A DNA stretch of 64,000 nt from Scenedesmus sp. ARA3 (taxonomy: Eukaryota; Chlorophyta; Chlorophyceae; Sphaeropleales; Scenedesmaceae). Made by a program: the position numbers and the translations under genes. Positions within the stretch are counted from its first letter, which is position 1. The number at the start of each line of letters is the position of its first letter. Shown in pieces: positions 1 through 10,900 of this stretch. The DNA is taken from the NCBI GenBank assembly GCA_004335835.1, contig RWJK01001503.1:86094-150093 (forward strand), written 5' to 3'. The notes under the pieces were generated by a model. That model was not told the origin of the DNA, ran no database searches, and saw nothing but the letters and a program-made list of their open reading frames with translations.

Positions 1-66
1 CATAGGATTATGTAAGCATGCACATAGGATTATGTAAGCATGCACATAGGATTATGTAAGCATGCA
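1..66. repeat. 22-bp tandem repeat, 3 copies, at window edge
   Basis: Three perfect 22-bp units beginning CATAGGATTATG and ending GCATGCA follow each other from the first base; a broken fourth start follows. The array may extend outside the window. No coding potential. Confidence 0.95.
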
Positions 67-505
67 CATAATCGCATGCATTTGATGTGGATTGCAGCCA
101 AGCTGCAGCTGGAAGGTGAGCAACCCAATGATTATAACAGCCAGTACCCAGTTACCAGTTCACCCAATGATATTGATCTTGGTACTTGTCTTGCGCATGC
201 TTGTGTGCATTATATGTGATGTGAGAAGCGTTGAGACGAGTGGACTGTGTTTGGATGTTACCCTAGATGCTGAGCTGCAGCAGTGACGCATGTGGGGACG
301 GCTTGGAGGGACTCTGCTGGCGGGCGAGCTTTTGCATGTGACAGGCCCTGCTGCCGCGCAGGTTTCAAAGGGCCGTCGCTCGCGTTAATGCCGCCGCACA
401 TGTTGAATGCTGTGCATGTGACATGCCCTGCTGCCAGGCTGGATGTTGAATGCCGCCGCACACCCATCCTACCGGCTTCATGGGTGAGATCCTAGCACTG
501 CTGCC

Positions 506-507
<2 letters not shown>

Positions 508-549
<42 letters not shown>
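508..549 (+). repeat. (TGC)n microsatellite
   Basis: About 14 TGC triplets in a row. It keeps long Leu, Ala, Cys or Ser runs open in several frames on both strands, so ORFs crossing it (for example 450-773 +) are not evidence of a gene. Confidence 0.95.
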
Positions 550-775
550 ATGCACCACCTGACCACTGCGCTGCTGCCACTTTGTTTTGCACCGCGCAGC
601 CAGCGCAGACGCCAGCGCCTGGCGTGCTCCAGCCACCACCACCACCAGCAGCAGCAGCAGCAGCACTGTCATTGACGGCATGCATATCTCAAACGAGGGG
701 CTCCTGTCCATGCTGGCAACCAAAGCTTCTGAGCTGCTGCTTGAGCCTGCGCCTGGACTGGGTGGCATTGTGATG

Positions 776-1393
776 CTCGGAATGCTGCACCTGTCGCTGC
801 TGGGGCTGCTGAGCAACTTGGCAATGCTTGCGGCACATGGTGTGGTGTACTGGCTGCTGCCAATGGTGCTGAATGATGGCGACTTTGATGCATTCTACCC
901 GCTCGCACTTGCTGCTTGATGCCATGTTCATTGCTGTCATTGCATGGCGGCCACTCATCATACCATTGCGATGTGGACTGCAAAACAGTACTGCAATAGT
1001 TTGGTACAACATGCTTTTGTTGCTGCACCTGTCGCTGCTGGGCCTGCTGAGCAATGTGGCGCTGCTTGTGGCGCATGGCATGGTGTACTGGCTGCTGCCG
1101 ATGGGGCCGGACGATCGCAAATTTGATGCATTCTATCCATTGGCTCCATCTTTGTGATGCCATGTTGATTGCTGTCTTTGTGGGGCGGCCACTTATCATA
1201 CCATTGCGATGTGGACTGCAAAACAGTACGGCAAAAGTTTGGTTCATCATGCTTTCATCGCTGCACCCGTTGCTGCTGGGCCTGCTGAGCAATGTGGCGC
1301 TGCTTGTGGCGCATGGCATGGTGTACTGGCTGCTGCCGATGGGGCCGGACGATCGCAAATTTGATGCATTCTATCCACTGGCTCCAGCTGCTT
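776..1393 (+). repeat. 238-bp tandem repeat, about 2.6 copies
   Basis: Units start at 918 and 1156, with a partial unit before and only a few bases after 1394; period 238. Each unit can be read on the + strand as a hydrophobic peptide around LLGLLSN..VYWLLPMG. Because 238 is not a multiple of three, successive copies present that peptide in a rotated frame. No splice-consistent gene was found around it, so I treat it as a minisatellite, possibly derived from a membrane-protein exon. Confidence 0.8.
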
Positions 1394-3607
1394 GATGTGG
1401 ACTGTGCTGCATGTGAGATCCAGTGGCAGCAGCTGCCTGATGTGATTTATGCTGCATGTGGCTTGTGCACCCTTGCGATTAATTTGTATGCAATGCTGCA
1501 TGCACTGCATTCTGAAAAAATGCAACCCAGAAACATCACTTGCTGTGGGACGGAAGCCATGGATGCGGCTTGTGCACCCTTGCCACTCACTGCATGCAAT
1601 GCTGCATGCACTGCGATAAAAAACAATGCAGTTCAAAAACAATGCATGCTGTGGGACAAACGCCTGCTGTGGCTGCGAGCCCAGTAAGGCGTCTTACAGC
1701 CCAAAAGAAGGTGTGAAGATTGACTACGTGTGTGGTCTGTGCTTGGTGTAGCATTGCTGTGCTTGAGAATGTGTCTTGAGCAGGACACAGCGGGTCATAG
1801 GACTGTGTATATGCACCTGGCACAGTAGGTTTCAAAACACAGGGTTTGTGGTCTGCTGCTGAGGACTGGGGGTTGTGTTGGAGGCAGCAGCTGCATTGAG
1901 TGGGTGGTGCAACTGTGGTTCGATTCTGCAAAGAGCCTCAGCAAACATGCAGCAGCTCTGAGTCCTGTGAAGCGTGCAGTGGCGCAAGTAGTGCTGCCTG
2001 TATGTACGCCCTGCCGGTGCCGCTAGGGTCAGGTGCGGGCGATTCGTCAGGTATGTGCGCTACAGTTGAACCGTCTATGGAATGGCACATTTAGAAAACG
2101 GTGCTGCATCATGCACGCATTGCATAGCACACATGGGTGCTGCATGCTTGGCGGGGTACGTTTGCCTAGTGAAATTTTAAAGCGCCGCAGCAGCATTACC
2201 TTGTGCACTGTACTTCGTCAACTGCAGCGAGTTGTGTGGATTATAATGGCCGGGCTGGCATATTGCTGCTGATCACGCTCATGTGATGTTGTGTGCGCTG
2301 TATTAAAACCTCAATGGGGTTCAGTGAATTTGCCCTCTCCTGCTGTGATGCTAGCAGTGCATGCAGTGTTGGGAGATTTAAATTGATTGCTTAGGGTGGG
2401 TACCAGTGTTATCAGGGTTGGTGGTCAGGCGTGCAAGAAGGACGCTGATGCCTTTCACATGTCATGCAATCTGCATGGTTCACAAGCATTGATGTTTCTG
2501 CATGCATGCGCATGTCAGTGAAGGGATGATTGTGCTTGCATGAACAGGGCGCACCAACAGCTAGCAGCAGCAGTGCTCCAGGTATGGAAAATGCATAGCA
2601 TTTCTTTGCACGCATCATCTTACTTTGCTGGTGCGCAGCTCAGCATAATGATGCTGTACAGCAGTCAAGGGGTAGCACAAATAGCACGGAGGGCGCATTG
2701 GGTGCATGGCTGGCGTGCTGCGGTGGCTAGGACCCCTCACAGTGCACATGTCAGCTTACTATATAGTAATACATATCAGGGACTGCTGAAGGCTGCCAAA
2801 TCCAATCTTGCTGCAGGCATATGCGTGCGCTGCAATGATGCATCAGCGTTACTGAGGTTCTGCTGGCTTGAATGTGAAAAATGTGAGAGAAAAATGATTC
2901 CAGGGGCGGTGTTCTGCGGACCCTGCCGGAGGAGTGGGACGGGCGCTGCCAGAGTGTTGTGTGCTGCATGTGTAGAACAGTGATTTGTGCTTGATTGCTG
3001 TTTTTTCGTCATGGTGGGGTCACTACCTGAACACTGCTTAGTGCGTGATTGCTGTCCTTGGCCGGTTTGACGCCGCCACTTGAACCCTGCTTCATGTGCT
3101 GCGAAATGTATATAAGGACTCTGGTGGGGTTCAGCGGGGACAAACACCGTGCCGCATTGTACCTTGGGCTTGTTTGAACATGTGCATGGTGGCAGCCTTT
3201 GCAGCGCCACCAGGGGCATACAAACAGTGCTCCCAAGACATTGGTTGGTGTGCCTGACTTTGGCTTCTTGGCGTGGATGTTTTTGATGATTTGTGCCGCG
3301 CAGCAGCAGCAGCAGCAGCTACTGCTGGCAATGCCACTAGAGACAGCTGGAGGCCCAATCCTTGTGTAGTCCTGTAGATGGCCTGGCATGCGACACCAAC
3401 GACCAAAAAGGAACGCTGTGCTGGTGGTGTTCTCTATCATCTGTGCTTTGAGGCTGCAGCATGCCAGCAAGCCGCCTGCAGCAGTGAAAGGGGGACCTTC
3501 TAGCCATGTGAGTACGCATTAATCTCCATGTTGCCTAATTTGTGACCTGTAACTATCTATACTGAACGCTGGAAGATCTGCAGCTGCCCTTGTGGTCACC
3601 ACACGGT
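1394..3607. other. gene-free stretch
   Basis: Only short, mutually overlapping ORFs on both strands; none resembles a known family and no splice chain could be built. TGC/GCATGC-rich sequence, plus a short CAG tract at 3302-3319. Confidence 0.5.
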
Positions 3608-3743
3608 GGCACTACTGCCCGGGGTAACACTGTTACCCATGACGATGATGGCGGCACTACTGCCCGGGGTAACACTGTTACCCATGACGATGATGGTGGC
3701 ACTACTGCCCATGATGATGATGATGGCACTACCGCCCGGTGTG
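3608..3743. repeat. 45-bp repeat with internal palindrome
   Basis: Two full 45-bp units start at 3608 and 3653, followed by shortened copies at 3698 and 3725. Each full unit holds the near-perfect palindrome GGGTAACACTGTTACCC (8-bp arms, one central base) followed by a GATGATG run. It could form small hairpins or be paired protein-binding sites; no gene is attached to it. Confidence 0.85.
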
Positions 3744-4168
3744 TGAGGGCCTTGTGGTGGCACCGCTGCATGTGTCCTTTTTCGCTCAAAATCCGGGTAA
3801 CCAAAGCGAATAATGCTGGATGCTTGCAGGACGGCTACACCAAACTGGAGGCTGCACTGGATGTTTCCAGCTGAACTTCTGGGGTTGATGCTTGCAGGTG
3901 ACTGAAGATGGTCATGGGAACATGCCAGATGGTCATGGAGACGGCGAGGTTCAGCCTAATCGTAGTAAGAAACAAACCATTGTACTATGGAAATGTCCGA
4001 ACTGACCATCTAGCTGCTGGGGATCGTGTTTAGGCTCAACTTCCTGAGGCCAGCACCGTTGAGGCTTTTTCTGTGAGCATTTTCACTCACCAAAGCAATG
4101 AACAGAATCATTTTTCGTTTTTGATCAGGCTCAGAAAAGGCATTTGCCTTTTACAGGCGCGCAGCTTC

Positions 4169-4198
4169 CGTTACGATCGTCGTAACGTGACGGTCACG
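4169..4198. promoter_or_regulatory. nested inverted repeats with TGACG core
   Basis: Two overlapping dyads: 8-bp arms around a 3-base loop at 4169-4187, then 6-bp arms around one base at 4186-4198 (CGTGACGGTCACG). The second contains TGACG, the core bound by plant bZIP factors. It lies about 70 bp upstream of a TATA-like box, which suggests a promoter element, but this is inference from position only. Confidence 0.4.
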
Positions 4199-4269
4199 GC
4201 GTTACTGTTCGTGTCCACTTCCTTCCCATAATAAGGCCTTGATGCTGATAAGAACCGTTTATTCATGTC

Positions 4270-4277
4270 TATAAATA
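4270..4277 (+). promoter_or_regulatory. TATA-box-like TATAAATA
   Basis: A consensus TATAAATA in locally AT-richer DNA, upstream of the candidate ORF at 4613. If used, transcription would start around 4300 and leave a long 5' leader, possibly with an intron ending at the TTCTGCAG acceptor at 4577-4584. Confidence 0.35.
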
Positions 4278-4612
4278 CTCGTGTAGCTCAAGAACAATCA
4301 CTCATTCCAAGCATCGGAGTTGCCAGGTGGGTCGGTGAAACAGCACTCTCCTGTTCAGCGAATGCTTTGAAGGCACAAAAACATCGCTGCTCGAGACATT
4401 TTCGCTGTATAGCTGCAAGATTTGGAGGAAAACAAGGCTTCAATGCGACGATCGGTTGAACCAACACATGCACGTTGCTCGACAGTACTGTACGTGCATG
4501 TACGTGCAAGTATCTGCGTGTGCAACCAGAGGAAAGCATCATGACCCACATTTCACTTACAAATCTATTTTGTTGCCTTCTGCAGGCTTCGAACACCATT
4601 CAACGCCACAAG

Positions 4613-4918
4613 ATGCTCCCAGGTGCCCATGCCCCTGCTGCGGATGCAGCACAGCAGACCCAGATGGCTGCCATGAGGGCGCAGCTGCTGCTGCAGCTGT
4701 TTGGCAGGCTGAAGGCAAGGCTGGAGAACGCTGCTGCTGCTCAGGAAGAAATGGGCGAAGAAATGGCACTCGGCAACAACCCGATTGCAGCGGCGCTTGA
4801 CGATGCTGCTGTTGCTGCTGAGCTGGCGCAGCTGGCTGGAGATGATAATACTATCTTCCAAGATCTGGCTATTGCCTTGAATGCCGTGCAGCAGGCTGGC
4901 GTTCAGCAGCAGCAGTAG
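4613..4918 (+). CDS. hypothetical Ala/Gln-rich small helical protein
   Basis: An ORF of 101 codons from ATG at 4613 to TAG at 4916-4918. The same frame is open back to a good acceptor (TTCTGCAG, 4577-4584), so this may be a terminal exon starting at 4585. The product is acidic, rich in Ala, Gln, Leu and Glu, with heptad-like leucines (LLLQLFGRLKARLE) suggesting a helical or coiled-coil segment, and ends in a Gln run. I recognise no family. Support is the TATA-like box and TGACG dyad upstream and amino-acid use unlike the simple triplet-repeat ORFs nearby. It could still be chance. Confidence 0.4.
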   Translation: MLPGAHAPAADAAQQTQMAAMRAQLLLQLFGRLKARLENAAAAQEEMGEEMALGNNPIAAALDDAAVAAELAQLAGDDNTIFQDLAIALNAVQQAGVQQQQ

Positions 4919-7900
4919 GATCGGTCATCGCACGATTGGTCATAAATACCACCTGCTTCATCTGCGCCGCGAGAGACTCAAGGCCGCTGGGTGCACCCTA
5001 TGTGGATGGCTGTTATGAAACTTCTTCGCTGGAGTTGAGAAGTCATGATGGTGCCTTATGATAATATGATGGCCACTTCCAGCTTTTATTTGTGTTGCTG
5101 TGTTGGTAGTAGTGCTGTCTAGACACAGAGGCGTTGGTCCCGTTGCTGGTTGTGTCTTGACAGATGAAGTGGTGACAGCAACAGCTGGCAGGCTCAAGGC
5201 AGCGACAGCATTAGCTGCATGGATAACCTGAGCAGGCTGTCAGAATGCCCTAGAGCTTGTGCTCAGTCAATGTGCACAACATGGAGCTCATACAACTTAT
5301 GATTTGGCTGTGCTGCATTCACCATGCATTGTGGAGGCCGCATGGTGGATGGGGCTTTGGTTGTGACTGCAACTAACGACAGTGACAGCATATGCTGCAG
5401 GTTCTGTGCAACAGGTCTGCACGTGCTGTGGTGTATGCTGTGAGTCAAAAGATGTCAACATGGTGGGCCGTGGTGTTTGCAGGCAAACTATCTTTATCTG
5501 CCTGGTGCTGTGTGTGGGAGTAAAACCAGTTTTCCGGGTGTGTGGATGCAAGGTGGTGCCGTGGGATGGCACGTGCATGTCAACGGGTCATGCAGGAAGC
5601 AGCAGTGCTCCTACGTGCTGTTTCAACTTGCTCTCCCAGGAACACACGGAACAGCCGTGCATGTGGGGTGGAAGGGTGGGTGCATCTAAAGGAGCATCCA
5701 GGGTGTGGCTGGAACCAAACATCATGGTTCAACTGCAGCTATATGATCTCGATTGGTGCATTTGCAAGGGAAGTTTTGTGTGTGCTGCACGCGGTGTTGC
5801 AGTTACGTGCAGCATCAAAGTGCTGGACTGTCACTGCGCAGCACAGCCATTATGACAGCATGCTGTCGACGTTACATGCATATGGGTGGAATGCCCAGAC
5901 AAAAGAGGCATGCAATCATGGAGGGTGGTGACGATGCAGGGTGGTACATGGTGCGGGGTGGTTGACGTTCTGGGTGGTGCAGGGTGCACAACAGTCAGGG
6001 TGGTGCAGGGTGCAGGGTGGTTGAAGTGCAAAGGCGTGCTGCCGTCTTGCTGCATGGGTGTATGGCAGGTGTATGTACCTTTTGACTGATGCATGCAGGC
6101 TGGTCCTGTGGTGCCGCTTGTGATGTTCCATGTCTCACCTGGCGCCTGCAGCAGTCACATGGAAACTTCGGGGCATGTGTGTTTTGCGGTTTGCGCTCCT
6201 GTCATGTTCCATGCGCATGTGTGTTTGCATTTTGCACTCCTGCCATGTGTGCTCCACACTACTTGGGGAGCCATGCATGTGGTGGTGATGGTGGTGCTGC
6301 TGAGCACTGTCAGCGCACCAGGCCGGGTACTGCACCATCATGATGAGGATGCCATCCAGTGGTAGTCATGAAAACTAGAAATGAAGATGAGTAGGCAGAT
6401 GCAGTGGATGTTGGGACTGCATCCCCTCAGCACAGCCCAGCAGCTTGCTGCCTGGTGTCAGATACCCTGCACAACATCATCGTGCTCGTGTTGTTGGGCT
6501 GTTTTTGCTAAGGCTGGATCAGCGAGATGTCATTGATGATGGTGGTAGTGGTGCCTGTACCACACAGCACTGGGCTTGGTGCATGTGCCGCATACACTTC
6601 AGTTATTCTTGAGGAAGGTTCTTAGGACGCTGGTGCTGCAATGCACGAGCAGCCGTATTGGCTCTTGCTTGCGCTCCTGCAGGGCGCGGGGGTGATGACT
6701 TGATCTGTAACATACATGTTACATTTCTGTATCAAAGTGGTAGTTCCACTGACTATAGATTGAGGGAAGGGGCAGATAGCAGTCGGTTCACTGCACCGCT
6801 TGCCATAGCTACTGGCAGAGTTTTCATTGTACAACATGTAAGCACGGCTGTGTGTTGCCATGTTGGTCAACGTTTGATTCAAGTAGGATACAGCCTTTCA
6901 GCGCCAGTGCCAGCTTTAGCCCACTGTACACTGTAAACTCTCCCTTTGCAACCGCGCTGCATGTCAGGCGGATTGACATTCAACATTGGTAGCGATGCTG
7001 CGACTGGCTGCCGCTAACAGTCGACACACATTGCACAAATCGCGCTGCCTGCCAAGCGAGAGAAGTGTGGGCCGTCAGCGCCCCTAGCACCGGCAGGTAT
7101 CAGCCAATACTGCACAGGTCACCACAGAACCGTGCCTGCATGCAGACCGAAAACAGATGAGGGAAGCGGCATGCATGCTTACCTGCCTGCCTGCCTGTCC
7201 ACACATGCCTTTGTATGCGTTGGCTGCTACGCCACTAGCCTGATGCGGCATTAACCAAACCGCTCCCACATTGCAGCTATGCGGCAACGAGGCAAGGTCA
7301 AGTAGGTGTTTACTCAAAGAGGAGCAAGGCAGTGAGCTCAGCAGTGGTGAATTCGACTTGCAGTGAGCCAGCATACACGCCAGCGGTTCCAGCCGTGGCC
7401 AACACTTGCCAACATCTGATCAGCACAACCGCAGCATGTGCATCACAGGGGTGGGAGACAGGTACAGCATACTTGCTGCTTGCTAAGCAGCGGGGTGGGA
7501 GGCAGATACAGCATCATTACCAGGAACAAAAGCACCGCCTGCCCGCGACCCCATCATCCAAGCAGCAAAGCAGCCTGCACTTACATCGCAGAGGATTCAA
7601 AGCACAGCCAGGCACATGGCTGCAGTGCGTATTTCACGGTGCTAGTGCTACCAGCAGTGCTTCTAGTGCAAACTACACCGGCAGAGAGCATGCTGCCAAA
7701 TTGAGACGGTGTCAAGTCTATGGTCAATCGCGCAGGCAACAGTGGCTAAGGCAAGATCAGCGATCAGCGAAGCGAATGAGAAGTACAACCACTTATATGA
7801 GCGCGGCAGTCTTTGCTTTGGCAGCTGCTGCCATCCCTTTGCAGGAATGATCAAGAGTCGCAGTCAGGCTGGCCTGCACTGCTGCTGTTTGGTTCGACTG

Positions 7901-7963
7901 AAAGCTTTTGTGCCAAGGTCCACCACACTCAGTCTCTATCCTGCTGAAGGATGCCTTGGTGCC
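4919..7963. other. gene-free stretch
   Basis: No splice-consistent gene or recognisable protein found on either strand. There is a degenerate GGGTGGTGCAGGGTGCA-type minisatellite around 5930-6025. The right end holds the 3' flank of the minus-strand beta-helix gene. Confidence 0.5.
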
Positions 7964-10900
7964 TCATGCCGTTCCACAGCTGCAAGATTCAGGGATCCAA
8001 CGGGACAGCGCTTGGCATGTGCAGTTGCTGCTGACACAGCTGGGAGCACATATGTCACCAACCACTCTGTAACTGCCTGCCACCCCGCGCCTCCTTCCGC
8101 TACATGTAAAGCTAGCTAAATCCCTGACCCGAACATCTGGGTGGTTGGTGCTGCCGTTTATGTCAACCATGCTGTGAAAATTCACGGCGCCTGCAATGTC
8201 TACTGTGCTTGTTCCACCGATGACCATTGCGACACCTTCATTGCCTTGGACACAGTTAGCCACACTGGCCAAAGTGACGTCACCATCCGACACTGTAGCA
8301 CAGCTACCACAGTTCCGAAGAGGGTCCGCTTGAAAGTATTTTTGGTATGTGTTGTTGATGCAGGAGAACTTGGCACCCTTGACAATCATTGATGAGGCAG
8401 ACAAGTAAACAGCGCTGCCACTGTTCGCTACAAACTCCGCACCTGCCAGTAATTGCAGCACTGAATGGTCATATGCATACAGCGCTGCGCCGCTGCAGGG
8501 AGCTACGTAGGCGTCAGCGTAAAGTGATCCACTGCCTGCCGTGTTGTTCACAAACGTCAGCCTGCCCTCCGCTGTGATGTTGCAGGCCGTCATGTACACA
8601 GCCCCGCCACCTGTGTGCCCGGACCAAAAACCTTCCCAGTCAGCAGCAGTGTTGTCCGTGAACGTTGTGTCGCTGTGAAAGGTTATGTTAGCGACCGAGC
8701 AGCTAATGACGCCTCCGAGGTGACCGCAGTTGGCTGCATACAATGCATCCGTGATGTATGGCATGTTGCCTGAAAAGGATGCAGGGCCATGGAATGAGAC
8801 GTCTGAGTAGACTGCACGCAAGCAGCCGCCACTGCCACATGGTGACGAGATATATGGATGTATTTCATTTGAGGCAACGGCCGCCTGACCAGAACCATTG
8901 CAAACAAATGAGCTTCCAAACACAGCGCTGGAGTTGTGGATGTCCATGGCAGCCTCTGGGTTATCACTGTTTCCCGACAATACCACACTGCTGCTGAAAA
9001 GAACAGTGCTGTTCATGATTGTCATCACCCCTTGCCTATTTGCATACACAGAGACATCTGCGTCGAACAACACTTTGGTATTGACCGCTGAGAAGGCACC
9101 GCTTGGCAAGTGAATGGCGTAATCCCAGTAGTCTACCATCGATGGCATTGCTCCTTTTGGCTGTGTTCCACGTGCTCTAGGCAAGCTCCCGTTTACTGCA
9201 TGTTGAGTATCCCTCTTTCCCAACTCCATGGTGGTGGCATTGTGCCCGCTGAATTTGCGGCCACTTTCCCCTGCTCTTAGAGCAAGAGGCGCCTGCCCTG
9301 TACTGCGGGAGCAAGGCTTGCTGTTGTGCGCAAAGGTTACAGGGCCTTCAAAGGATATGGTGATGGGAGCTTTGCCAGGGGGTGACGAACTGCACCAGGC
9401 ACGTGCATGCTATTCAACTTGAATACGATACTAAAGGACGAGTTTCCTACATGTATGCCTTGCTGAGATGATGGGTTGGTTGTTCAGCAAGGCATACATG
9501 CAGGAAACTCGTCCTTTAGTATCGAAGACCGAATAAGCTTGCTGCAGCATACACAGCTCTTTTATGGCAACAACCTGCAGATTCTGGAGTCACTGTTAGC
9601 CCCACTTATTGTTGTCATGCAACCTCTCTCAGAGTTTAAGATGGTCTGCAGCACAGAAACACTCACCTTGTAAGAGCCCCCCATTCATTTGCAATGAACT
9701 TTGTATGTCCTGAGAAGATCGCTCCAGATGCAAGCGTAGTGAAGCCAGCGGCCCACCCACAACTTGTTGACTGGTTGCCATTTGTGTGCGGTTGGCTGTC
9801 ATCGCACCAACAGTATGTCCAACAGCTGCCTGGGTTACAGTCATACCCACACTCCACTGATGTGTCGTTGTTTTCCACAAACGCAGTGTCTTTGAACAAG
9901 AGCCATGCACCAACGTCGTCTACATTCAGCACAGCCGTAGGCGTGATGCGCCTGCAGTTGCAGAGGCAGTAAGGCAGACGACAAACGCAACGCCATCGTT
10001 GGTGGGTTCCGCTGGAAGCTGTTGGTTTGTCAGCATACACGCTTGTGTCTTTGTTGAGCAACCACCAATCCGAATGGCATTGTCAAAGCTCAGTGCTGAA
10101 GGCCGCAACAGTTGTGTCAGCAGTGTCAAGATGCATGCCTTCAGCAAGTAATCATTGTCTTATCGTGGCACGCATGTGTTGTGCAGCTGTCACGCACACA
10201 TGTGGTGTTTGGACACATCTTTCACAGTTCAACCCACACAAAGCTGCATACCAGGTATGCTGCAGGTGGTAGTTGTGCTGCTGATGTATAAAGAGATGTA
10301 TCAAGCAACTGCTTCCAACAAAACCTACATGAAGGTAACTCTCTCAGTCACAAGCGTGGCATGGTCTGCAGTGTCTGCAGCTTCTGCCCGGCTTTTCCAA
10401 ACGACAATGCCGCCTCCACCCTTTGTTGCTGTGGGTTGTTCTGGGTCAACAGCTCCAGAGATCACAATGTCAGTCAGAAACAGTCCTCCACCGTACATGG
10501 CAAAGTGGAGATGCCCCTTGGTCGCATTCATGTCTCGAGGAGGCATCAGAACACTTGGCCTTCCCGCCTCTGCATGGCCCAGTATGCAGATCACCTGCCC
10601 TGCGCCCAACTCGATTGTGTTGTTCAGCGTGAAGTTGCCGGGCCCGAAGACATAGTTGCAGCCGGGATGCAGCACCACAAGTTTTAAGGTGTTGTTCACC
10701 AAGACAGGGTCTGCAGCTGGGCAAGTGTGCGAGTTGCATCCGGGGGACGTGCCAGAGTCGGCGTGGTCAGGCACTGGTGGCTGCCATATGCCGTTGGCAC
10801 AAGTTGCCGACCATCCCCCACCCTGCAAGCACCCATTCCAGATTATGCATGCCATGCGCGGCGCATGTGCGTGATTCTTTGGTGCAAAGCTTGATGACAG

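Noticed and set aside
450..773. Poly-Leu/Pro ORF near the left end
   Set aside because: It is produced by the TGC microsatellite at 508-549.
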